Origin: Halovenus carboxidivorans | Lineage (GTDB): Archaea > Halobacteriota > Halobacteria > Halobacteriales > Haloarculaceae | Direction of reading: 5' to 3' | Assembly: GCF_009831575.1 (NCBI RefSeq) | Contig: NZ_WUUT01000001.1 | Coordinates: forward strand, 333,345-397,344 | DNA length: 64,000 bases | In this document: in pieces, positions 14,931-23,819 of the stretch | Position numbering within the stretch: position 1 is the first letter of the stretch | Layout of the letters: the number at the start of each line of letters is the position of its first letter | Program-made: the position numbers and the translations under genes | Notes under the pieces: generated by a model | The model's database searches: none | What the model was told of the DNA's origin: nothing | What the model saw: the letters and a program-made list of their open reading frames with translations, nothing else

Positions 14931-15017
14931 ATGAGACAGGGTGACGTTCGCGGATCCGCTCAGCGGCGAGCGGACGAGCGCGGCCGACCAGGCGCGCAGG
15001 AGAGGGGACTGGTATGA
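14931..15017 (+). CDS. Short upstream reading frame overlapping the histidine kinase start
   Basis: A 28-codon frame (ATG 14931, TGA 15015-15017) begins about 20-25 bases after a TTAAAC TATA-like element (about 14908) and ends in an ATGA overlap with the histidine kinase ATG at 15014; a GGAGAGG motif (14998-15004) stands in front of the kinase start. If transcription starts at the usual distance this would be a leaderless upstream reading frame coupled to the kinase. The peptide is basic (MRQGDVRGSAQRR) and unlike haloarchaeal proteins, so it may act only as a leader, or not be translated. Confidence 0.35.
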   Translation: MRQGDVRGSAQRRADERGRPGAQERGLV

Positions 15018-17377
15018 CAACAGGACAACGACGAACTGAGACGCTATACGAGATTTCGCTGGCTATCCGGCAGCGCGGCTCGCTCGCGGAGACTGCCCGA
15101 GCGGCCCTGTCGGCGTACGTCGATCACCTCGACTGCTCGGCGGGGGCCGTCCTCGAACGCACGACCGGGCCGTCCTACGACCTCGTCGCCGCCGTTCCGT
15201 CGGACGCGACGGACTTGGAGGCGTACGAACAGGCCCACCGGCGACTACAGCGACGGAGGGACCGAACGGACCGGGAGCGGTTTCCACTGTCGGCTCGCTC
15301 CTCGGACGAGACTCGGTACTGGCTGTTCGAGCTTCCGGGATTCGGTGTGGTTTTCCTCGCCGGCGACGCGCTCGACCGGCAGACGGCACACGCCCTAGAT
15401 GCGGTCAACGAGCAGTTCGCGGCCGCCTGTCGCAACGCCCGCGAGACGGAACAGCTCCGGGCCGAGCGCGACCGGTTCGAGGCCATCTTCGACGCGATTC
15501 AGGAGCCAATCGTCACCGCCGTCTACAAGGACAACGAGCCGATCATCCGGCGGGTCAACGATACCTTTCTCGACGTGTTCGGCTACGACGAGGCCGAGGT
15601 CATCGGGATGAGCGTCAACGATCTCATCGTCCCCGACGACCAGACTCAGCGGACCGAGGCCAGGGGCATCGACGAACAGCTCGCCAGCGGCGAACCGGTC
15701 ACCCGCGAGATTCGTCGCCAGACGACCGACGGGATGCGGGATTTCCTCCTCCGTGCCGTCCCCGTCGACGCCGACGACAGCAACGAGTACGTCGGCATCT
15801 ACGTCGACATCACCACGAAGGGCCGCCAGCGCCGCTTCGAGTGGCTCTACAACGAGACCCGAGAGATCCTGGCGAGCAAGGACACCGAGACGATCTGTGA
15901 ACACACCATCGCTACCAGCCGCGAACTGATCGACTTCTCGCGCGCGGCAGTGTATCTCTACGACCGGGACGAGGAGGCGCTCGTCCCCGCGGCCACGACC
16001 GGCGGCAGCCACGAGTGGGAACAGTACACCGACGACGGAAGCGTCGCCTGGGATGTCTACCGGAGCGGCCCGCGGTGGTTCGAGGATCTCTCGAACTGCG
16101 AGCGGACCGTCCCCTGCGGGGAGAAACACGGCAGCGCGCTGTTCGTGCCGCTGGGCGAGCACGGCGTGTTGATGATGTCGACCGACGAGCCCGGGAGCTT
16201 CGAGGAGACCGACTTCCAGGTGGCGAAACTGCTCGCGGTCATCGTCGAGACGGCGCTGGACCGGGCGCTGCGCGAACAGGGGCTCGAAGAGATCCAGTCG
16301 ATCACCCGCCGGATTCTCGACGCCGAGGACCACGAAGACGCCGCCCGGGGCGTCCTCGATCAACTGCCGAACGTCCTCGACATGCCGATCTCCTCGATCT
16401 GGCGGTACGACGGCGCCGACGACGCCCTCGAACCGATCGCGATGAGCGACGGGGCGCTCGAACTCGTCGACGAGGTCCCGACGTTCTCCGGCGACGAGAG
16501 CATCGCCTGGCGCGCGTTCAACGACGGCGAGACGAAACTCGTCTCGGACGTTCCCTCCCACGGGGCCGTCTACAACGAGGAGACGCCGCTGCACTCGGAG
16601 ATTATCATGCCGCTGGGTGATTTCGGCGTACTCGTTACCGCGTCGACCCGCCGCGGGAGTTTCTCCGAAGGCGAGCGTCGGTTGCTGGAGACGCTCGCGG
16701 CCAACGTCGAGACGGCGATGCGGCTCGTCAGCCGGCGTCACGAGCGGGATCTGCTCGACCAGGTGATCGCGCGGGTCCTGCGGCACAACCTCCGCAACGA
16801 CCTCAACGTGATCCAGGGCCACGCCACGGCGCTGACCGACCACGAGGAGAGCCGGGCCCACGCCGAGGCGATCATCGAACACTGTGAGAACCTCCAGAAG
16901 ACCGCCCAGAACGCCCGGCGGATGCGCGAAATCGTCGAGTCGAGCGGCGAGACGACGACGCTGTCGCTCCCGGAAGCGGTCGATCACGCGCTGCGCCGCA
17001 TCACCGACCACTTCCCCGATACAGACCTCACCGTCGAAGTCGAGTCGACGCCGCGGATCGTCGCCCACCCCGCGCTCCCGACCGCGATCGAGCAGTTACT
17101 CGAAAACAGCATCGAACACGGTCGAAGCTCCGACGCGGCCGTCGGCATCCGCGTCTTCGAGGAGGGGGATACGGCCGTCGTCGAGATCACCGACGACGGC
17201 CCCGGCATCCCGCAGGAGGAACTCGATATCCTCGATCAGCACGGCGAGTCCGCGCTCGAACACGGGAGCGGGGCGGGGCTGTGGATGGTCGACCGCGTCG
17301 TCGAGTACTCGAACGCGACTATCGAGTTCAACACCGACGACGGGACGACCGTTCGGCTCCGCTTCGACGCCGCCTGA
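15014..17377 (+). CDS. PAS/GAF sensor histidine kinase (haloarchaeal type)
   Basis: 787 residues, no transmembrane helix, so a cytoplasmic sensor. Domain order by reading: GAF-like about 10-140; PAS about 150-265 (FEAIFDAIQEPIVTAV, VFGYDEAEVIGM); GAF about 280-420 and second GAF about 425-570; dimerisation/H-box about 580-640 with LRHNLRNDLNVIQGHA (phosphoacceptor His in RHNLRN); HATPase about 690-787 with LLENSIEHG (N box), DDGPGIP (G1) and GAGLWMVDRVV (G2). The lack of a receiver domain in the chain means an unlinked response partner. Start ATG 15014 follows GGAGAGG. Confidence 0.93.
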   Translation: MTTGQRRTETLYEISLAIRQRGSLAETARAALSAYVDHLDCSAGAVLERTTGPSYDLVAAVPSDATDLEAYEQAHRRLQRRRDRTDRERFPLSARSSDETRYWLFELPGFGVVFLAGDALDRQTAHALDAVNEQFAAACRNARETEQLRAERDRFEAIFDAIQEPIVTAVYKDNEPIIRRVNDTFLDVFGYDEAEVIGMSVNDLIVPDDQTQRTEARGIDEQLASGEPVTREIRRQTTDGMRDFLLRAVPVDADDSNEYVGIYVDITTKGRQRRFEWLYNETREILASKDTETICEHTIATSRELIDFSRAAVYLYDRDEEALVPAATTGGSHEWEQYTDDGSVAWDVYRSGPRWFEDLSNCERTVPCGEKHGSALFVPLGEHGVLMMSTDEPGSFEETDFQVAKLLAVIVETALDRALREQGLEEIQSITRRILDAEDHEDAARGVLDQLPNVLDMPISSIWRYDGADDALEPIAMSDGALELVDEVPTFSGDESIAWRAFNDGETKLVSDVPSHGAVYNEETPLHSEIIMPLGDFGVLVTASTRRGSFSEGERRLLETLAANVETAMRLVSRRHERDLLDQVIARVLRHNLRNDLNVIQGHATALTDHEESRAHAEAIIEHCENLQKTAQNARRMREIVESSGETTTLSLPEAVDHALRRITDHFPDTDLTVEVESTPRIVAHPALPTAIEQLLENSIEHGRSSDAAVGIRVFEEGDTAVVEITDDGPGIPQEELDILDQHGESALEHGSGAGLWMVDRVVEYSNATIEFNTDDGTTVRLRFDAA

Positions 17378-17415
17378 CCCCCGGTTTTCATTACAGATAC
17401 TGATGCAGATACAAT

Positions 17416-18081
17416 GTGACGGCGATCGCAGAGTTCACACTCGCGCCGACAGCCTTCCCGCTGGGCCGAGTTTTCGAGGAGTATCCCTCGGTCCAGCTCA
17501 CACTCGACTGTGTCGTCCCGACCGGAGACACGATGCTGCCGTATTTCTGGATCAGCGCCCCCGAAGAGGAGCTGTCGGAGATTCTGTCGCTGCTGGAGAC
17601 GGTCACAGAGGTTCGTTCGGTCGAGCTTCTGGACACGGTCGACGGAGAGGGGCTGTTCGAGATCGACTGGCGTCCCGACCATCTCGGGCTGTTGGAGGCG
17701 CTCGCCAGGTGTGGCATCACCGTCCTCTCCGCGGACGGGTCGGCCCACGGCTGGCTGTTCGAGCTTCGCAGCACCGACCGAGCGGAGTTCGCCTCCTTCC
17801 AGCGACACTGCCAGCGCCTCGGTGTCCCGGTCTCACTGGTCCACATCTCCGATCTGTCCGAGCTAAACGTGGGCACTGTCAACTGTCTCACGCCGCCCCA
17901 GCGCGAGGCGCTCGAACTCGCGTACAGAGAGGGTTACTACGACGACCCGCGCGGAGCGACGCTCGCCGCGCTGGCGGAGGAACTCGATATCTCCCGGCAG
18001 GCCCTTTCGGATCGGCTCCGGCGCGGCTACCGCACGCTCATCAAACAGGGACTGCTCCACCACGACCCCCGAGATAGCTGA
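17416..18081 (+). CDS. HTH_10 (Bat-type) transcriptional regulator
   Basis: 221 residues from GTG 17416 (MTAIAEFTLAPTAFPLG); an overlapping ATG at 17414 is out of frame and stops at once. N-terminal sensor domain (residues about 1-155) in the style of small Bat proteins, then HTH_10: LTPPQREALELAYREGYYDDP and LAALAEELDISRQALSDRLRRGYRTL (about residues 160-210). It starts 39 bases after the histidine kinase stop on the same strand, so a kinase-regulator pair is suggested by position only. Confidence 0.9.
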   Translation: MTAIAEFTLAPTAFPLGRVFEEYPSVQLTLDCVVPTGDTMLPYFWISAPEEELSEILSLLETVTEVRSVELLDTVDGEGLFEIDWRPDHLGLLEALARCGITVLSADGSAHGWLFELRSTDRAEFASFQRHCQRLGVPVSLVHISDLSELNVGTVNCLTPPQREALELAYREGYYDDPRGATLAALAEELDISRQALSDRLRRGYRTLIKQGLLHHDPRDS

Positions 18082-18147
18082 CCGCACTTAATACGGTTAC
18101 TTATGCAAACCCGCAATTAAGCCGGCTGGATCCCATCGGTACGCACG

Positions 18148-18492
18148 ATGTCAGAGGACGATCCACACATCTCTGTGTCAGTTTCTGAATTGTCTGGAGA
18201 GCAGTCACCGAGTCAGCAGATCATCGAACTGGTCGGCGAACACTCCGATACGCCGCTCGTTCCCAACGGCGAGGCGGGGCCAGATCAGGTACTTCCGCCG
18301 CTGCACTCCGTCGTCGATACGGAGGCGCTCGATTCGCTGATCGACTCTGTTCTCGACGGGCCGACCGACGGACGCGTCGAATTCTCCTATCACGGCTACA
18401 CGGTGGTCGTTCGCATCGACGATCCGTCGTCGACAGTCCACGTACAGCCCACACAGCCCGCCGAGCCGTGTTCACCCAGCGCCGACGATTAG
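18148..18492 (+). CDS. HalOD1 domain protein
   Basis: 114 residues. An N-terminal Ser/Glu-rich segment (MSEDDPHISVSVSEL) precedes a HalOD1 domain: QIIELVGEHSDTPL, then LPPLHSVVDTEALDSLIDSVL and the strand pair RVEFSYHGYTVVVRI. TATA-like CTTAATACGG lies about 60 bases upstream. Third signalling component in a row after the kinase and the HTH_10 gene. Its stop overlaps the convergent folD stop by two bases. Confidence 0.86.
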   Translation: MSEDDPHISVSVSELSGEQSPSQQIIELVGEHSDTPLVPNGEAGPDQVLPPLHSVVDTEALDSLIDSVLDGPTDGRVEFSYHGYTVVVRIDDPSSTVHVQPTQPAEPCSPSADD

Positions 18493-19382
18493 GGTAACGC
18501 GACGTCGATTCCTTCCTGGAGACCTGTCGCCTTGACCGTGTTGTACAGAAGCATCGCCCGGGTCATCGGCCCGACACCGCCCGGGACGGGCGTGATCGCG
18601 CTCGCTTTCTCGCTGGCGCTGTCGAACTCGACGTCACCGACGAGTTCGTACCCCTTGTCGGTGTCGGCGTCGACGCGGTTGATTCCGACATCGATCACGA
18701 CGACGCCCTCCGAGAGCATCGACCCGTCGATGAACTCCGGGATCCCGGTCGCGGCGACGAGGATGTCCGCGTCCCGCGTCTTCTCGGCCAGGTCGTCGGT
18801 CCGGGAGTGACAGATCGTCGTCGTCGCGTTGCCGCCGGGGGCCTTCTGGATGAACAGGTTGGCCATCGGCTTTCCGACGATCCGCGAGCGACCGACCACG
18901 ACGGCGTCTTTGCCTTCGGTCTCGATTCCCTCCGCTTCGAGCAGTTTCTGGATCCCGTGGGGGGTACAGGGCTTGTACCGGGGGTAACCGGCGACGAGGC
19001 GGCCGACGTTCTCGGGATGGAAGCCGTCGACATCCTTCATCGGGTCGATCCGTTCGAGCACCTCGCGGTAATCGACGTGCTCGGGCACCGGCGACTGGAC
19101 GAGGATCCCGTCGACATCGTCGTCGTCGTTCAGTTCGTCGATGACGTCGAACAGCTCCGAGGCGGGCTCGTCCACGTCGAGTTCGATGTCCCGGGCGTCG
19201 ATACCGAGTTCCTCGCAGTCGTTTTGCTTCATCGCGACGTAGGTCTCGCTCGCCGGATCGGGACTCATCAGTACGGTCGCCAGCGTCGGCCGGTGGCCGC
19301 TGTCAGCCAGAGAGTCCACCGCCGCCTGTAGCTCCGAGCGCAGATCCGCGGCGATTTCTTCTCCGTCGATCAGCTCTGTCAT
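18489..19382 (-). CDS. folD: Bifunctional methylenetetrahydrofolate dehydrogenase/cyclohydrolase
   Basis: 297 residues. FolD interconverts 5,10-methylene-THF and 10-formyl-THF through two activities, in one-carbon metabolism with GlyA (also in this window). Motifs: LVQSPVPEHVD (the family signature around GILVQxPLP, here QSPVPEHVD), ATTTICHSRTDD before the NADP pocket, VVVGRSRIVGKPMA (nucleotide-binding), and C-terminal TPVPGGVGPMTRAML. The catalytic Lys lies in YVAMKQNDCEE. Start ATG 19382 (MTELIDGEEIAADLR); the longer frame to 19427 lacks homology-like sequence. Confidence 0.96.
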   Translation of the reverse strand: MTELIDGEEIAADLRSELQAAVDSLADSGHRPTLATVLMSPDPASETYVAMKQNDCEELGIDARDIELDVDEPASELFDVIDELNDDDDVDGILVQSPVPEHVDYREVLERIDPMKDVDGFHPENVGRLVAGYPRYKPCTPHGIQKLLEAEGIETEGKDAVVVGRSRIVGKPMANLFIQKAPGGNATTTICHSRTDDLAEKTRDADILVAATGIPEFIDGSMLSEGVVVIDVGINRVDADTDKGYELVGDVEFDSASEKASAITPVPGGVGPMTRAMLLYNTVKATGLQEGIDVALP

Positions 19383-19487
19383 ATCAAATACAGCGGGACC
19401 GCGAGTCTTGAACGTCCCGGATTCCATTGCGTGGTGATAATTACAACTTTATGTAGTTGCAGGGCATAGTGTTAGTTCAGTAATACT

Positions 19488-19505
19488 GTTCACTTCTGAG
19501 TGAAC
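19488..19505. promoter_or_regulatory. Inverted repeat before the Bat-type regulator gene
   Basis: Perfect 7-bp arms GTTCACT (19488-19494) and AGTGAAC (19499-19505) with a four-base centre, 19-36 bases upstream of the ATG 19524 and overlapping the expected start region. Another weaker repeat CAACT...AGTTG lies about 30 bases upstream. Possible operator, perhaps for autoregulation. Confidence 0.45.
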
Positions 19506-19523
19506 GGAAGGGGTGTCCACCGA

Positions 19524-22500
19524 ATGCACGCATCGATTGGGGCTGCGACAGTCGCATACGTCACAGCGGCGCAATCGGAGATCGAACTCGACCTGGAGGC
19601 GACGACGGTCTCGCTGCCGGCCGAACCGGAGGATGTCGGCCGGCAGCTCTCGGCGGAGGTGTCCTGCGTGCTGGTCGCGGCGGATATCCCTCCCGAACAG
19701 GCGCTGGCCACGGTCCGTGCGATCAGACGTGACAACCCCTCCCTGCCCGTGATCGCGTTCGCGGGCGACCGCGACAACCCGTTTACCGACCGGCTCTTCC
19801 AGGCCGGAGTGAGCGATGTCTTGCAGTCGACGGCCGAACAGACGCCGACGACACTGCTCCGGCGACGGATCGAGGCCGCGACACAGGAGGGGGCCTTCGA
19901 GACCGAGCGGCGCTCGCTTCTCGAACGGTACGAGACGCTTCTGGACACGGCCGGTGACGCGATCTACCAGGTCGACCTCGACGGCTACATCGTCGAGGCC
20001 AACGAGGCCTCGGCCGATCTGCTCGGCTACGACCGCGAGGAGATCACCGGGACACACATCTCGGAGTTTCTCGACGAGGAATCGCTCCGGCGGGGCCAGG
20101 AACTCGGCCGGCAGCAGTTGGCCGGTGAGATCGACGACGTGACGACGGTCGATCTCACGTTCGACCCGCGGGAGGGGGATCCCATCCCCTGTCGGGCGCG
20201 CATCTCGGCGATCCGCGAGAACGATTCGGTCGTCGGCTGGGTCGGCGTCTCGCGGGACGTCCGGGAGCAACGCCGCCGGGAGGCGGAACTCGAACGGACC
20301 CGCGAGCTACTCGCCAACGCCGAACGTCTCGGTGATGTCGGGGTCTGGGAACTCGGTCCCGACGACGACCGGCTGTTCTGGTCGGAGGGTGCCCGCCGTA
20401 TCCGCGGCGCGAGCGACGACCTCAACCCGACCCGGGAGAACGTGCTGGAGTTCTACCACCCCGAGGACCGCGACCGGATCTCGGAGCTCGTCCAGCACTG
20501 CGAGGAGACCGGCGAGGAGTTCAGCACGGAGGCGCGAATCATCACGTCCGACGGCGAGCAACGCTGGGTCCACCTCCAGGCCGAGGGGATCGAGACCGGC
20601 GGCGACGCCTACAACGTCCGCGGCTACATTCAGGATATCACCGAACGAATCGAACGCGAACAGGCCTTACAGGCCGAGCGCGATTTGATCGAACAGATCC
20701 TCGAGATCAGCCCTATCGGCATCGTCTCCGTCGACACGGACGGCCGCATCGTCCGAGCGAACGAGCAGGCCTCGGAGATTTTCGGCACGCCCGAACGCTC
20801 GCTCGAAGGCGCGTTCTACACCAGCGAGGACCTCCGCGTGTTCACTCCCGACGGGACTGAACTCGAACCCGGGGAGTATCCGATCACCCGCATCCTCGAA
20901 GACGGCGAGGAGGTGCTCGACGAGCGGCTGGTCGTCGAACGGCCCGACGGCGAACGCCGCACCATCGCCCTCGACGGCGTCCCGCTCCGCGAGGACGGCG
21001 AGATCCGACAGGCGATTCTCACCGTCGACGACGTCACCGAAGACGTCGAGCGGGAGACGCGGCTGACCGAACAGCGCAACGAACTCGCACAGCTCGATCA
21101 CATCAACCGGATCATCCGCGGCGTCGACCAGGCGCTTCTCGGCGCCGAGAGCCGCGAGGAGATCGTTCAGGCGGTCTGTGATCACCTCTCCTCCTCGAAC
21201 CGCTACCGGTTCGCTATCGCGGTCGATCTGGTCGACGGTCGCCTGGAGCCGGAAGCGTGGGCCGGTCCCGCCGAGGAGTACATCGAGACCATCTCGCCCA
21301 CCGATCCGGGCAGCGTCGAGACCTGGCCGGCGACGAAAGCCATCGAGGACCAGACCGTCCACGCGATGCAGAACATCGCCGACCCGGTCGAGTTCGCCGA
21401 GGCCGACTGGCAGGACGCGGCGCTGGACGCGGGCGTCCGGTCGGTCGTCGCCATCCCGATCGTCTACGAGGACCAGTCCTACGGCGCGATCACCGTCTAC
21501 GCGCCCTTCGAGAACTCCTTCACCGAGCGGGAACTGGACGTGCTCGGAGAACTCGGTGACACCGTCGGCTACGCCATCGCGGCGGTCAAACGCCGGGAGC
21601 GCGAGGAGATCCTCACGTCGCTGTACGAGACGACGCAGGACCTGTTGGCCGCCGAAACCGAACAGGAGGTGACCGACGCCGTCGTCGACGCCGCGAGCGA
21701 GGTGCTGGAGCCTCCGGGGATCGGTATCTTCCTGTTCGACGACGACCGCAACGTCCTCGCGCCGGCCTCGACCACCGAGGAACTGATGAGTTACTACGGC
21801 GAGGCGACGGAGTTCGGGCCGGGGCGTCCGGACGCGGTCACCTGGCACGCCTACGCCACCGGCGAGACGCAGTTCTATCACGATATTCGTGAGTCCGACC
21901 ACATCGCCTACCCGGAGACGGACGCCCGCAGCACGCTGTTGATCCCGCTCGGGGAACACGGCGTGTTCGTCGTCTCCTCGCCCGAGCGAGGCGTCTTCAG
22001 CGAGGAGAAACGCCGACTGATCGGCCTGCTCGCGACGACGACGGAAGCGGCGCTGGATCGGGTCGCCGGCCGCGCGGACATCCGCGAGCGCGACCGCGAA
22101 CTCGCGGCCCGCGCCGAACGCGTCGACCGACTCGAGCACTCGCTGGGCCTGCTCCGGGGGACGGTCGATCTCCTCGGACAGACGAGCACCCGGGCCGAAC
22201 TCGAACGCCGGACCTGCGAGCAGATCGCAGCCGCCGAGGAGTACGTCTTCGCGTGGATCGGCAGCGTCCCGCCGGACGAGGAGGCCGTCGACCCGTCGAC
22301 GTGGGCCGGCGACACGGACGGCTACCTCGACAACGTCTCCCTCGAGTTCGGCAGCAACGAGCCGGCCGTTCGGGCGGCACAGACGGACGACCCCGTCGTC
22401 GTCTCCGACGCGACCGACCAACTCCAGACCCGCGAGTGGGCGCGCCAGGCCGTCGATCGCGGCGTCCAGTCCGTCGCCGCCGTGCCGCTGGTCCACGGCG

Positions 22501-23300
22501 AGACGACATACGGCGTCCTCGCCGTCTACGCGAGCGAGCCGGACGCCTTCGACGAGCCGGTTCGATCCGTGCTCACACAGCTCGCCCGGACGGTCGCCTA
22601 CGGGATCAACGCAATCGAGACCAGCCAGGGCGTGCTCGCCGAACAGCTCACAGAGCTAGAGCTGTCGATCGAGACGCCGGGAACCTTCCTGAACGCGGTC
22701 GCCAGGGTCGCGGGCCAGCCGGTGACGTACCGCGAGATCACCCCGGAACCCGGCGGCAGCGCCCGCGTGCTGTTCGCACTCGACGACCCGCCGGTCGAGG
22801 AGATCCTGGCCCTGGAGTCGGAGTTCGTCACCGTCGACTTGCTGACCCACATCGAACGCGGCGGCGAACAGCTGTTTCGCGCGACGCTGTCCGGACAGAC
22901 CGTCGCTGCGGTCCTGCTGGACTGCGGTGCGATCCCCCGACGCGTCGTCGCCGAAGCCACCGAGACCCGGGCGGTGCTCCGGCTCTCCCGTGAGATCGAC
23001 GTGCGAGTCTTCCTCGACCGCGTCCGACAGCAGTATCCCGACACGGAACTGCTCTCCCGGAAAGATGTCGAGCGAACGCAGGCCGAGGAGACTGCCATGG
23101 CCGCCGCTATCGAGGAGAAACTCACCGACCGCCAGCGCGAGGTGCTGGTGACGGCCTACGAGAGCGGCTTCTTCGAGTCGCCCCGGGAGACCACCGGCGA
23201 ACAGCTCGCCGAACTACTGGACCTCTCACAGCCGACGGTCACTCACCATCTCCGCGAAGCACAGCGTCGACTCTACGCGACGATGCTCGACGACGAATGA
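19524..23300 (+). CDS. Large Bat-type sensor-regulator (receiver-like, 3xPAS, 3xGAF, Bat, HTH_10)
   Basis: 1258 residues, one of the biggest of this family. Order: degenerate receiver-like domain about 1-120 (CVLVAADIPPEQALATV, LPVIAFAGDRDNPFTDRLF; a clear phospho-acceptor Asp is not obvious); PAS domains about 135-255 (LLDTAGDAIYQVDLDGYIV), 258-380 and 385-505; GAF domains about 515-680, 690-840 and 870-1020; Bat region about 1035-1190; HTH_10 about 1200-1255 (LTDRQREVLVTAYESGFFESP, then QLAELLDLSQPTVTHHLREAQRRL). Likely integrates several cytoplasmic cues and binds DNA. ATG 19524 is used; GTG 19500 sits in the inverted repeat and before the expected transcription start. Confidence 0.92.
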   Translation: MHASIGAATVAYVTAAQSEIELDLEATTVSLPAEPEDVGRQLSAEVSCVLVAADIPPEQALATVRAIRRDNPSLPVIAFAGDRDNPFTDRLFQAGVSDVLQSTAEQTPTTLLRRRIEAATQEGAFETERRSLLERYETLLDTAGDAIYQVDLDGYIVEANEASADLLGYDREEITGTHISEFLDEESLRRGQELGRQQLAGEIDDVTTVDLTFDPREGDPIPCRARISAIRENDSVVGWVGVSRDVREQRRREAELERTRELLANAERLGDVGVWELGPDDDRLFWSEGARRIRGASDDLNPTRENVLEFYHPEDRDRISELVQHCEETGEEFSTEARIITSDGEQRWVHLQAEGIETGGDAYNVRGYIQDITERIEREQALQAERDLIEQILEISPIGIVSVDTDGRIVRANEQASEIFGTPERSLEGAFYTSEDLRVFTPDGTELEPGEYPITRILEDGEEVLDERLVVERPDGERRTIALDGVPLREDGEIRQAILTVDDVTEDVERETRLTEQRNELAQLDHINRIIRGVDQALLGAESREEIVQAVCDHLSSSNRYRFAIAVDLVDGRLEPEAWAGPAEEYIETISPTDPGSVETWPATKAIEDQTVHAMQNIADPVEFAEADWQDAALDAGVRSVVAIPIVYEDQSYGAITVYAPFENSFTERELDVLGELGDTVGYAIAAVKRREREEILTSLYETTQDLLAAETEQEVTDAVVDAASEVLEPPGIGIFLFDDDRNVLAPASTTEELMSYYGEATEFGPGRPDAVTWHAYATGETQFYHDIRESDHIAYPETDARSTLLIPLGEHGVFVVSSPERGVFSEEKRRLIGLLATTTEAALDRVAGRADIRERDRELAARAERVDRLEHSLGLLRGTVDLLGQTSTRAELERRTCEQIAAAEEYVFAWIGSVPPDEEAVDPSTWAGDTDGYLDNVSLEFGSNEPAVRAAQTDDPVVVSDATDQLQTREWARQAVDRGVQSVAAVPLVHGETTYGVLAVYASEPDAFDEPVRSVLTQLARTVAYGINAIETSQGVLAEQLTELELSIETPGTFLNAVARVAGQPVTYREITPEPGGSARVLFALDDPPVEEILALESEFVTVDLLTHIERGGEQLFRATLSGQTVAAVLLDCGAIPRRVVAEATETRAVLRLSREIDVRVFLDRVRQQYPDTELLSRKDVERTQAEETAMAAAIEEKLTDRQREVLVTAYESGFFESPRETTGEQLAELLDLSQPTVTHHLREAQRRLYATMLDDE

Positions 23301-23819
23301 GGCCGAACAGCCCGTTTCGACCGCGAACACGGGAAGGTTTCTAGATGTTTAGCCCCCTCTCGCGACCCTCTCTTACATCTTAGCAAACATTTCTATAGTT
23401 ACTACACACATACGATGAGATGGCGGTGGTGGTGACGGCCGGTCGATATCCAACCCCCCGGATCACGGCCAAGCCAACCCAGAGGTGCACACCAACTCCC
23501 GTGTGGCGGGAGAACTCATGTGGATACCCCCCATTCCCCCCTTCCCCCCACACACACCCCGCCTGCGGGAGTTGTCCGGCGCGGGCATCATCCCCCCGGT
23601 GCCTGCCCGGAACTGTCCGCCTCTGCCCCACCGTTAACGGATCCCCACCCCCCTCTCCCCCCACATCTTGGTTTTCTCCCTCTTCCCCCCACTTTTCACA
23701 CGCTCGCTAGCCCGGCTGACGCTCTTCGCCGGGCGCCCTCGAATCACTCTCCGACACCAGCGGCTACTGGCCCCTCTGACGCTCTGTCCTGAATACCGCG
23801 ATACGGAAAAAGGCGCTTC
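23301..23819. other. Convergent intergenic region with long C/T-rich tract, no convincing gene
   Basis: Between the convergent 3' ends of the Bat gene and glyA. It contains a TTTCTAG/TTTAG and AT-rich stretch (23338-23410), a small hairpin with arms CTCCCG (23496-23501) and CGGGAG (23507-23512), and from 23528 to about 23700 extraordinary runs of C (up to six to seven) broken by T and A. No frame on either strand gives haloarchaeal composition. The C runs are G runs on the minus strand. Reading shows nothing beyond this. Confidence 0.6.

Noticed and set aside
15395-17068. 557-codon frame antisense to the histidine kinase
   Set aside because: Mirrors GAF/PAS codons, has no start context or motif; the kinase on the plus strand is clear.
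20667-22496. 609-codon frame antisense to the Bat gene
   Set aside because: Same shadow effect; the plus-strand domains are continuous.
23380-23664. 94-codon minus-strand frame in the C-rich gap
   Set aside because: Gly-rich shadow of the C runs; no haloarchaeal acidic bias, no promoter, no motif.
23301-23819. Known archaeal structured RNAs (RNase P, SRP) in the convergent gap
   Set aside because: I looked for the conserved SRP S-domain GGAAG/AGCAGC loop and RNase P motifs and did not see them.
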